Assembly: GCA_018814505.1 (NCBI GenBank)
Contig: JAHIZQ010000010.1
Span: forward strand, 1-5,124
DNA from: Candidatus Omnitrophota bacterium
GTDB taxonomy: Bacteria; Omnitrophota; Gorgyraeia; Tantalellales; Tantalellaceae
Direction of reading: 5' to 3'
Length of the DNA: 5,124 nucleotides
The position numbers were made by a program, and so were the translations under genes. The notes under the pieces were generated by a model, which was not told the DNA's origin, did no database searches, and saw only the letters and a program-made list of their open reading frames with translations. Positions 1 to 5,053 of this stretch are shown piece by piece; the first letter of the stretch is position 1, and the number at the start of each line of letters is the position of its first letter.

Positions 1-2
1 AT

Positions 3-116
3 GATGTTATGAATATCCCGACATTGATGCTTTTTAAAAATGGCCAGGTTGTAGAGAAAATTGTTGGAGTTGTGCCAAAAAATGATATTATCGCACGGTT
101 CAATAAGCATATTTGA
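3..116 (+). CDS. trxA: Thioredoxin, C-terminal fragment (5' end outside window)
   Basis: The reading frame is open from the window edge to TGA at 114-116 and gives 37 residues. They match the C-terminal third of a thioredoxin: NIPT carries the cis-proline that faces the active-site CXXC, followed by the beta strand LMLFKNGQ, then VVEKIVGVVPK and the last helix. Thioredoxins are small cytoplasmic dithiol-disulfide oxidoreductases. The catalytic WCGPC motif lies upstream and cannot be seen, so an intact enzyme is inferred. The fragment could also be the last domain of a larger thioredoxin-fold protein, although the abrupt stop just after the final helix is typical of plain TrxA. The frame is too short to stand out and begins inside the gene. 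Its stop codon lies within the -35 box of the next promoter, so it probably belongs to a separate transcription unit from the LPS genes. Confidence 0.85.
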   Translation, partial: DVMNIPTLMLFKNGQVVEKIVGVVPKNDIIARFNKHI

Positions 117-142
117 CATTTTAAAGAAATACATGCTAGAAT
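113..142 (+). promoter_or_regulatory. Near-consensus sigma70 promoter for the heptose/Kdo operon
   Basis: A perfect -35 box TTGACA (113-118) is separated by 18 bp from TAGAAT (137-142), which matches the -10 consensus TATAAT at five of six positions. A TG at 134-135 sits one base before the -10 box, giving an extended -10. Transcription would begin near 149, leaving a leader of about 75 nt before the GTG of the kinase gene. The -35 box overlaps the thioredoxin stop codon (114-116). No operator could be recognised. The call rests on sequence match only. Confidence 0.7.
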
Positions 143-210
143 ACACGTTCCAAGTGAGTTGTGTTTTTGAATGTAACTCTAGTCAGTGGTTGTATTTTTA
201 TCAAAAATGC

Positions 211-219
211 GGAGGAAGG
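211..219 (+). promoter_or_regulatory. Ribosome binding site deciding the kinase start
   Basis: GGAGGAAGG ends 4 nt before GTG 224; counted from the GGAGG core (211-215) the spacing is 8 nt. This selects GTG 224 as the start and not the in-frame upstream ATG codon region near 161, whose extra 21 residues resemble nothing in the family and lie within the leader. Confidence 0.8.
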
Positions 220-223
220 TTTA

Positions 224-1222
224 GTGAAACAGTACAAGTATTCTACTCTAAAGAATGTTGTAAGTTTGTTCAGTAAAAAAAGAATTTTGGTAATCGGGGA
301 TTTGCTTCTCGACCAGTTTATCTGGGGGGAAGTGTCTCGCATTTCTCCGGAAGCTCCAGTTCCTGTTGTTTGGGTTAAACGGGATGGTTTTATGCCGGGC
401 GGGGCTTGTAATGTGGCTAACAATCTTGCCAGTTTAGGCGCTGAGGTTTCACTTGTCGGGATTGTCGGCAAGGACGAGAAAGGTGGGATATTAAAGTCAC
501 TTTTGGAAGAAAGAAAGGTTTCGATTGATGGTATTATTACCGATCAGAATAGGCCAACTATCTTGAAAACTCGCGTTATAGCTCATCAACAACAGGTTGT
601 ACGTATTGATAGGGAAGACATAAGCCATGTTACGGGGAAACACTTAGCGTTTGTAAAAAATTATATCGAGCAGAATATTAAAAGGTTTGATGCTGTTATA
701 ATAGAAGATTACGGAAAAGGAATTATTACGCCGTCTTTACTGAAAATAGTGGTTCCAATCGCTAAACGGTACAACAAAATTGTAGCAGTGGACCCCAAGG
801 AGAACCATTTTTCTTATTACAAAGGTATTGATGTTATTACGCCGAATCATCATGAAGCGGCTAAGGCTGTAGGGTTTGATTTAAATAGTGATGAAACTTT
901 TAAAAAAGGTGGAGATAAACTCCTGAAAAAACTAAGGGCAAAAGTAATTCTTTTAACCCTTGGCGAGAATGGTATGATGGTTTGCCAAAAGGGAAAAGAC
1001 CCGTATAAAATCCCTACTTTGGCGCAAGAAGTTTTTGATGTTTCCGGAGCTGGTGATACGGTAATAGCAACGTATGTATTAGCGGCAGTAAGCGGCGCGT
1101 CAGCTGTTCTTTCCGCGCATATAGCCAATTGCGCGGCTGGTATTGTGGTCGGAAAAATAGGTGTCGCGGTTGTAGAACAAAAAGAACTTCTTGATAGATT
1201 AAAAAAAGAAATTGATAATTAG
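224..1222 (+). CDS. rfaE1: D-glycero-beta-D-manno-heptose-7-phosphate kinase, stand-alone (HldE domain I / RfaE1)
   Basis: A cytoplasmic PfkB-family sugar kinase that phosphorylates heptose-7-phosphate at C1 to the 1,7-bisphosphate, a step towards ADP-heptose for the LPS inner core. The GTG start at 224 gives 332 residues. Near the N-terminus ILVIGDLLLD (21-30) and SRISPEAPVPVV (38-49) match E. coli HldE almost exactly; SRISPEAPVPVV is a hallmark of the family. The PfkB glycine motif PGGACNVANN is at 58-67, VDPK at 189-192, ITPN at 205-208, and the C-terminal PfkB signature DVSGAGDT at 272-279 with catalytic base Asp278. The length equals only the kinase half of the 477-residue E. coli HldE; the C-terminal cytidylyltransferase-like domain is absent, so HldE2/HldC must be encoded elsewhere. 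It is the first gene after the 113-142 promoter and lies 44 nt before kdsB. A different PfkB substrate is possible but unlikely given the motif identity and LPS neighbours. Confidence 0.92.
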   Translation: MKQYKYSTLKNVVSLFSKKRILVIGDLLLDQFIWGEVSRISPEAPVPVVWVKRDGFMPGGACNVANNLASLGAEVSLVGIVGKDEKGGILKSLLEERKVSIDGIITDQNRPTILKTRVIAHQQQVVRIDREDISHVTGKHLAFVKNYIEQNIKRFDAVIIEDYGKGIITPSLLKIVVPIAKRYNKIVAVDPKENHFSYYKGIDVITPNHHEAAKAVGFDLNSDETFKKGGDKLLKKLRAKVILLTLGENGMMVCQKGKDPYKIPTLAQEVFDVSGAGDTVIATYVLAAVSGASAVLSAHIANCAAGIVVGKIGVAVVEQKELLDRLKKEIDN

Positions 1223-1253
1223 GGTCGAACGGTTAATCAGTTGCCCCCAAAAA

Positions 1254-1260
1254 AAGGAGG
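1254..1260 (+). promoter_or_regulatory. Strong ribosome binding site of kdsB
   Basis: AAGGAGG is followed after 6 nt by ATG 1267. An in-frame TTG at 1261 directly touches this site and is too close to be the start, so ATG 1267 is chosen. Confidence 0.85.
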
Positions 1261-1266
1261 TTGAAA

Positions 1267-2070
1267 ATGAAAGCCGTAGCGGTAATACCTGCCAGATGGA
1301 ACTCAACAAGGCTTAAGGGAAAAGTCTTGGCTGATATTAATGGAAAGCCTATGATTCAGCACGTATGGGAACGGGTAAAAGAAGCGCATGAAGTGGATGA
1401 AGTCATAGTAGCGGTAGATAGGGAAAAGGTTTTTAAAGCAGTTAAAGCTTTTGGCGGAAAAGCGGTTTATACTTCCCCTGAACAACCTTCAGGGACAGAT
1501 AGGTTGGCGGAAATAGCAAATTCAGTCGATGCGGATGTTTTTATTAATGTACAAGGTGATGAACCGTTGGTTCATCCGTTAATGATAGATGCATTGGTTC
1601 AGGTTTTTGAATATGAAAGAAATGTGCAAATGGCGACTCTTATAAAGAGGATTCACAATAAAGATGAGATTACCGACCCTAATGTAGTAAAAGTTGTTGT
1701 CGACAGGAAAGGATTTGCTCTATATTTTTCAAGAAACCCGATTCCATACGTTGTTAAAGAAAGTTCCATTGATGATTCTGCTCGAGAACAAGATATGGAA
1801 GACGTGAGTGGAAAATATTTTAAACATATCGGGTTATATGGATATACCAAGGATTTTTTGTTTACTTACACAAATCTCCCAAAATCAACTTTGGAAATTA
1901 AAGAAAAATTAGAACAACTCAGGGTTTTGGAACATGGATACAAGATAAAAACAATAGAAACTCGGTATGATACCGTTAGTGTGGACACGCAAGAGGATTT
2001 GGAAAAGGTAAGAGAACTATTAAAGGATAAAGAGGGATTTGTGGCTGTAAAACAGGAAAAGGCGGGATAG
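1267..2070 (+). CDS. kdsB: 3-deoxy-manno-octulosonate cytidylyltransferase (CMP-Kdo synthetase)
   Basis: Couples Kdo to CTP, giving CMP-Kdo and pyrophosphate, the activated donor for Kdo transferases acting on lipid A at the inner membrane. From ATG 1267 the protein has 267 residues. The nucleotide-binding N-terminus IPARWNSTRLKGK (7-19) keeps Arg10, Arg15 and Lys19 as in E. coli KdsB, though the usual LPGK is LKGK here. SGTDRLAE is at 75-82, VQGDEP at 95-100 with a likely Mg-binding Asp98, ALYFSR at 151-156, HIGLYGY at 187-193, LEQLRVLEHG at 215-224, and VDTQEDLE at 239-246 with Asp240 as the second likely metal ligand. It is about 19 residues longer than the 248-residue E. coli enzyme, partly from a short acidic insertion around 165-180 and partly from a Lys-rich tail. 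The stop is 4 nt before kdsA, indicating co-transcription and probably translational coupling. Confidence 0.95.
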   Translation: MKAVAVIPARWNSTRLKGKVLADINGKPMIQHVWERVKEAHEVDEVIVAVDREKVFKAVKAFGGKAVYTSPEQPSGTDRLAEIANSVDADVFINVQGDEPLVHPLMIDALVQVFEYERNVQMATLIKRIHNKDEITDPNVVKVVVDRKGFALYFSRNPIPYVVKESSIDDSAREQDMEDVSGKYFKHIGLYGYTKDFLFTYTNLPKSTLEIKEKLEQLRVLEHGYKIKTIETRYDTVSVDTQEDLEKVRELLKDKEGFVAVKQEKAG

Positions 2071-2074
2071 AAGT

Positions 2075-2893
2075 ATGAGTATTAATTTTGTAGAAGTCAA
2101 GGGTATCAAAATTGGAAAAAATCAGCCGCTTGTTCTTATTGCCGGTCCTTGTGTTATTGAGTCGGAAGAGATTGCGATGCAACATGCACGGGCTATAAAA
2201 GAAATTACAGAGGATTTAAAAATCCCGTTCATATTTAAAGCGAGCTATGATAAGGCTAATAGGAGTTCGATAAGCTCTTTCAGGGGGCCAGGAATTAAGA
2301 AGGGCCTACGGATTTTACGTAAAATCCGTGAAGATTTAAATGTTCCGGTATTAAGTGATGTACATTGCGTTTCAGAAGTAGATTCAGCGGCGGAAGTTTT
2401 AGATGTAATACAAATACCCGCTTTTTTGTCGAGACAGACAAATTTGATTTTGAAAGCCGCTGATACGGGCCGAGTAATTAATGTTAAAAAAGGACAGTTT
2501 ATGTCTCCATATGAAATGAATAATGTGGTAACGAAAATTGAGTCGAAGGGAAACAAAAACATTCTTTTAACGGAAAGAGGGACTACTTTTGGATATAATA
2601 TGTTGATAAATGATTTTCGGGCAATATTAATGCTGGCGGAAACAGGGTATCCGGTAGTTTATGACGCGACACATTCTGTTCAAATGCCCGGAGGAAACAT
2701 TTTGTCCTCCGGCGGCGAATCAAAATATGTTTTACCACTTTCAAGAGCCGCGGTAGCTGTTGGATGCGACGCATTATTTGTGGAGGTGCATCGCGAGCCG
2801 GAGAAAGCGTTAAGCGACGGGCCGAATATGCTTAAATTAAGCGAGCTTAGAGATTATTTAGTACAAGTCAAAAGGATCCGGGAGGCTGGATAA
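2075..2893 (+). CDS. kdsA: 2-dehydro-3-deoxyphosphooctonate aldolase (Kdo-8-phosphate synthase), metal-dependent type
   Basis: Condenses phosphoenolpyruvate with arabinose-5-phosphate to Kdo-8-phosphate and phosphate in the cytoplasm. The protein has 272 residues, near the usual length. Family motifs are AGPCVIES (23-30), FKASYDKANRSS (54-65), RGPG (70-73), SDVH (94-97), QIPAFLSRQT (113-122), INVKKGQF (135-142), DATHSVQMPGG (197-207), ALFVEVH (233-239) and SDGPN (247-251). Cys26 replaces the Asn of E. coli-type enzymes, and Cys26, His200, Glu237 and Asp248 align, with one constant offset of +15, to the four metal ligands of Aquifex aeolicus KdsA (Cys11, His185, Glu222, Asp233 as I recall them). 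A divalent-metal-dependent class II enzyme is therefore inferred. The gene begins 4 nt after kdsB and ends 4 nt before kdsD. The ribosome site is weak (GGCGGG at 2061-2066), consistent with coupling to kdsB. Confidence 0.96.
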   Translation: MSINFVEVKGIKIGKNQPLVLIAGPCVIESEEIAMQHARAIKEITEDLKIPFIFKASYDKANRSSISSFRGPGIKKGLRILRKIREDLNVPVLSDVHCVSEVDSAAEVLDVIQIPAFLSRQTNLILKAADTGRVINVKKGQFMSPYEMNNVVTKIESKGNKNILLTERGTTFGYNMLINDFRAILMLAETGYPVVYDATHSVQMPGGNILSSGGESKYVLPLSRAAVAVGCDALFVEVHREPEKALSDGPNMLKLSELRDYLVQVKRIREAG

Positions 2894-2897
2894 AAAT

Positions 2898-3857
2898 ATG
2901 AGCATTTCTAAGGCAAAAAAAGTATTGCTGAATGAGAGTGAAGCGATATCCAAGCTAATTGGTCGGATTGATGGGGACTTTAACAAGATTATAAATCTTA
3001 TGGCAAAAAATAAAGGTCGTATTATTGTGACAGGTATGGGGAAACCGGGTTTTATCGCGCAAAAAGTTTCTGCTACGTTGTCTTCAACGGGAACACCTTC
3101 TTTGTATCTTCATCCAGCTGAGGCGTTACACGGAGATTTGGGACGTGTTACAAAAGAAGACGTGATTATCGCGTTTTCCAACAGCGGGGAAACCGAAGAA
3201 GTTATTAGACTGATTCCAATTCTTAAAAAAATCGGGACAAAACTTATAGCTATTACCGGCAATAAAAAATCAACCCTTGCGGTTAATAGTGATTTTGTTA
3301 TTGATAGTTCTGTGGAAAGAGAGGCTTGTCCTATGGGATTGGCGCCGACAACCTCAACTACGGCTATGCTGGCTTTAGGGGACGCGATAGCTATAGCGCT
3401 TCTTGAAAAGAAAAAAATTAAGCCTAAAGATTTTGCTTTATATCATCCGGGCGGGTCGTTAGGGAAAAGGCTTTTGTTGAAAGTACAGGATATTATGCGA
3501 TCTAAATCAAAAATGCCGATAGTTTTTGGAAATACGAAAGTAAAAGATGTTCTTATTAAAATTACGAAGATGCGTGCGGGGTCAGCAAGTGTTGTTGACA
3601 AAAACGGCAAATTAATAGGCATTTTTACTGATGGAGATTTACGCAGGCATTTTGAAGCCGGTAAGGAGCTTGTGGATTGTAAGGTAGCTGATGTAATGAC
3701 AAAGTCGCCGGTAACTATTGCTCCAGATCGTTTGGCCGCGGAAGCTTTTGAGATTCTTACGGCAAAAAAAATTGATGAAATTCCAGTTGTTGACGATAAA
3801 AATAAGCCCATAGGAGTTTTAGATGTTCAGGATATATTGTCAGCCGGATTAGTTTGA
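2898..3857 (+). CDS. kdsD: Arabinose-5-phosphate isomerase (SIS plus two CBS domains)
   Basis: Interconverts ribulose-5-phosphate and arabinose-5-phosphate, the first committed step of Kdo synthesis. The 319-residue protein has a sugar-isomerase (SIS) domain at about 30-170 and a tandem CBS pair at about 198-257 and 264-319, the KdsD/KpsF/GutQ architecture. Seen motifs: TGMGKPGFIAQK (45-56), STGTPS (63-68), HPAEALHGDLG (72-82), SNSGETEEV (94-102), EACPMGLAPTTSTTA (142-156), HPGGSLGKRLL (183-193), IFTDGDLRR (242-250). Lys49, Glu101, Glu142 and His183 correspond, all with an offset of -10, to the E. coli KdsD catalytic set Lys59, Glu111, Glu152 and His193. Two positions next to Lys49 differ from E. 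coli: Pro50 for Ser and Phe52 for His. GGAGG at 2881-2885 lies inside the end of kdsA, 12 nt before the ATG. With no gutABDM or capsule genes in view, the Kdo LPS role is favoured over GutQ or KpsF paralogue roles. Confidence 0.95.
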   Translation: MSISKAKKVLLNESEAISKLIGRIDGDFNKIINLMAKNKGRIIVTGMGKPGFIAQKVSATLSSTGTPSLYLHPAEALHGDLGRVTKEDVIIAFSNSGETEEVIRLIPILKKIGTKLIAITGNKKSTLAVNSDFVIDSSVEREACPMGLAPTTSTTAMLALGDAIAIALLEKKKIKPKDFALYHPGGSLGKRLLLKVQDIMRSKSKMPIVFGNTKVKDVLIKITKMRAGSASVVDKNGKLIGIFTDGDLRRHFEAGKELVDCKVADVMTKSPVTIAPDRLAAEAFEILTAKKIDEIPVVDDKNKPIGVLDVQDILSAGLV

Positions 3858-3870
3858 TAAAAGGTTAATG

Positions 3871-3891
3871 TGAACGAGTAAAAGACGTTCA
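3871..3891 (+). repeat. Short inverted repeat in the kdsD-kdsC spacer
   Basis: TGAACG (3871-3876) and CGTTCA (3886-3891) form a perfect 6-bp stem with a 9-nt loop. No T-tract follows, so it is not a standard intrinsic terminator. It might be a weak processing or stability hairpin, a small operator, or chance. The rest of the 59-nt spacer (3858-3916) holds only the kdsC ribosome site AAGGA at 3906-3910. Confidence 0.3.
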
Positions 3892-3916
3892 GTGCGCGAT
3901 AAACAAAGGAAATTTC

Positions 3917-4456
3917 ATGATAGATAAGTATTCCTCCAAATTAATCGAAAAAGCCAGAAAGATAAAACTGCTTGCCCTTGATGTGGATGGAGTTCTTACC
4001 GACGGCAGGATTATTTATGGCAATTCCGGGGAAGAAATAAAAAATTTTGACGTGAACGATGGATTTGGAATAACCCTGATAAGGCGTTCCGGGATAAAAT
4101 GCGTGATTTTAACCGCTCAAGGCGCACCTTTGGTAAAAAAACGGGCGCGTGAACTTAAGATTGATAAAGTATATCAAAATTTTCATTATAAAATCGAAGC
4201 TTTTGCAAAAATTAAAAATAAATTCAAAGTCGAAGAAGATGAAATTTGTTTTGCCGGTGATGATCTTGTTGATATTCCCGTCTTAAAAAGGGTAGGGTTA
4301 GCCGTGTGTCCGAGAAACGCTATGGAGGAAGTTAAAGCTTTCGCGCACTATGTGACGGAAAAACCCGGCGGAGCCGGGGCAGTAAGGGAAATATGCAATT
4401 TTATTTTAAAAGCGCAGGGAACTTGGGAGAAAGTAACATCGCGTTATTTTGAATAG
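3917..4456 (+). CDS. kdsC: 3-deoxy-D-manno-octulosonate 8-phosphate phosphatase (HAD family)
   Basis: Hydrolyses Kdo-8-phosphate to Kdo and phosphate, between KdsA and KdsB in the pathway. The 179-residue protein is a capless C0-type HAD phosphatase, close to the 188 residues of E. coli KdsC. HAD motif I DVDGVLTDG is at 22-30 with nucleophile Asp22 and acid/base Asp24. Motif II is ILTAQ (64-68) with Thr66. Motif III Lys92 follows VYQNFH. Motif IV AGDDLVDIPV (113-122) carries Asp115, Asp116 and Asp119. The C-terminal PGGAGAVRE (150-158) and FILKAQG (162-168) are family hallmarks. Two arginines of typical members are missing: TGR is TAQ, and GGRGAVRE is GGAGAVRE. Core catalytic residues are all present, so activity is expected. 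AAGGA at 3906-3910, 6 nt before ATG 3917, supports the start. The 59-nt gap after kdsD still suits one operon. Confidence 0.93.
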   Translation: MIDKYSSKLIEKARKIKLLALDVDGVLTDGRIIYGNSGEEIKNFDVNDGFGITLIRRSGIKCVILTAQGAPLVKKRARELKIDKVYQNFHYKIEAFAKIKNKFKVEEDEICFAGDDLVDIPVLKRVGLAVCPRNAMEEVKAFAHYVTEKPGGAGAVREICNFILKAQGTWEKVTSRYFE

Positions 4457-4563
4457 AGTGAGTTACTCTGCTTTGTATATGCGTGTGGTGGTGCTGGATT
4501 TAATAAGATGATTGTGTTTTAGTTAAAAACGGGAGACGTTTTGTTTAGTGGAATCTAAAAATT
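4457..4563 (+). other. kdsC-queD intergenic region with weak hairpins
   Basis: No gene is seen in these 107 nt. Two short perfect inverted repeats occur: AGAGT/ACTCT at 4455-4469, beginning within the kdsC stop codon, and AAAACG/CGTTTT at 4526-4542 with the loop GGAGA. The second is followed by TTGTTT after one G-containing interruption, a poor terminator candidate because the stem has only two G-C pairs. I could not find a convincing promoter or a preQ1 riboswitch pattern here. The region separates the LPS genes from the queuosine genes, so a transcription boundary would be expected, but the sequence does not prove one. Confidence 0.35.
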
Positions 4564-4929
4564 ATGTATGAAGTAAAGGTGAAATCAAAGTTTAGTAGCG
4601 CTCATAATCTGCGCCAGTATAAAGGTAAATGCGAAGAATTACATGGCCATAATTGGCATGTTGAACTGGTGCTTTTCGCGGAAGCGCTTAATAGCGCGGG
4701 TATGGTGCTGGACTTTAAAGATTTAAAAAATCTGCTTAATGAAGTTTTAGCGGAGTTGGATCATAAGCATTTAAATGAGTTGGAATGGTTTAAAACAGTG
4801 AATCCGACATCGGAAAATATTGCCCGATATATATATGAAAAAATACTTAGTACAAATCCTGAATTGCGAATTAAAAAAGTAACGGTTTGGGAAACTGATT
4901 CTTCTGCGGCAACGTATATAGCCGATTAA
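4564..4929 (+). CDS. queD: 6-carboxy-5,6,7,8-tetrahydropterin synthase (QueD, PTPS family)
   Basis: Converts dihydroneopterin triphosphate to 6-carboxytetrahydropterin, the second step towards preQ0 and queuosine. The protein has 121 residues, the normal length for bacterial QueD. The zinc-binding histidines are His14 (SSAHNL), His27 and His29 (ELHGHNWH). The catalytic cysteine is Cys23 in GKCEELHGH, the CxxxHGH spacing of the QueD/PTPS family. Asp66-His67 (LDHKHLN) and Glu110 (VWET) complete the active-site set, and PTSENIA (81-87) is the usual substrate-side motif. ATG 4564 is preceded only by a weak GGAA at 4550-4553. The next gene is queC, which consumes a later product of the same pathway and excludes an animal-type sepiapterin role. 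A 6-pyruvoyltetrahydropterin synthase label in databases would be the family name only. Confidence 0.93.
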   Translation: MYEVKVKSKFSSAHNLRQYKGKCEELHGHNWHVELVLFAEALNSAGMVLDFKDLKNLLNEVLAELDHKHLNELEWFKTVNPTSENIARYIYEKILSTNPELRIKKVTVWETDSSAATYIAD

Positions 4930-5002
4930 CTGGGTTGATGATGTTGCGACGTGTTTCTATCCTTGCCCGGCAGAAAGGAAAAAACGGAACGCAAAATGTG
5001 TA

Positions 5003-5032
5003 GGGACAGGGCTCTCGTCAGTCCGATATATT
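5003..5032 (+). promoter_or_regulatory. Candidate weak promoter for queC
   Basis: GGGACA (5003-5008, four of six to TTGACA) and TATATT (5027-5032, five of six to TATAAT) are 18 bp apart. A start near 5039 would give a very short leader that still includes the ribosome site at 5044-5049. AT-rich sequence makes such matches common, so this is only a candidate. Confidence 0.25.
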
Positions 5033-5043
5033 TTTAAATAGCC

Positions 5044-5049
5044 AGGAGG
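5044..5049 (+). promoter_or_regulatory. Ribosome binding site of queC
   Basis: AGGAGG lies 4 nt before GTG 5054. An ATG at 5052-5054 shares its G with that GTG but runs straight into TGA, so it cannot start queC; the GTG frame encodes the conserved N-terminus. Confidence 0.75.
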
Positions 5050-5053
5050 TTAT

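Larger units (their letters stand above)
4930..5053 (+). other. queD-queC intergenic region, possible structured leader
   Basis: No gene is seen in these 124 nt. By eye a nested fold is possible: TTGC (4944-4947) with GCAA (4991-4994), GTTTC (4953-4957) with GGAAC (4986-4990, one G-U), and an inner hairpin across 4961-4978 (CCT/AGG plus TGC/GCA). A separate stem GGAC (5004-5007) with GTCC (5021-5024) follows. The preQ1-I core (AGAGGTTC with an A-rich tail and CTAA) is not recognisable. The fold is hand-drawn, unscored and could be chance; only its unusual length within a compact region argues for function. Confidence 0.3.

Noticed and set aside
161..223. N-terminal extension of the kinase frame back to position 161
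   Set aside because: The extra 21 residues match nothing in the family, lie in the leader just after the predicted transcription start, and lack a ribosome site, while GTG 224 has GGAGGAAGG at good spacing.
61..276. 71-residue frame across the thioredoxin end and kinase start
   Set aside because: It overlaps two recognisable genes in another frame and has no family-like features or ribosome site.
136..3811. Several minus-strand open frames of 60-122 residues
   Set aside because: All lie antisense within or across clearly conserved plus-strand genes and show no recognisable motifs; they are shadows of those genes.
4455..4469. AGAGT/ACTCT hairpin as terminator of the LPS genes
   Set aside because: Only a 5-bp stem with no following T-tract; too weak for an intrinsic terminator.
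4938..5003. Small 21-residue frame after queD
   Set aside because: No ribosome site, no conservation that can be judged, and composition typical of spacer sequence.
5003..5024. Minus-strand CTGACGA resembling the hammerhead ribozyme CUGANGA core
   Set aside because: The required GAAA after stem II and a cleavage-site NUH in a matching stem I/III are not present nearby, so the 7-nt match is chance.
4930..5053. preQ1 class I riboswitch before queC
   Set aside because: The stem-loop with AGAGGTTC-type core and the A-rich tail ending in CTAA could not be found on reading the region; a computational model search would settle divergent forms.
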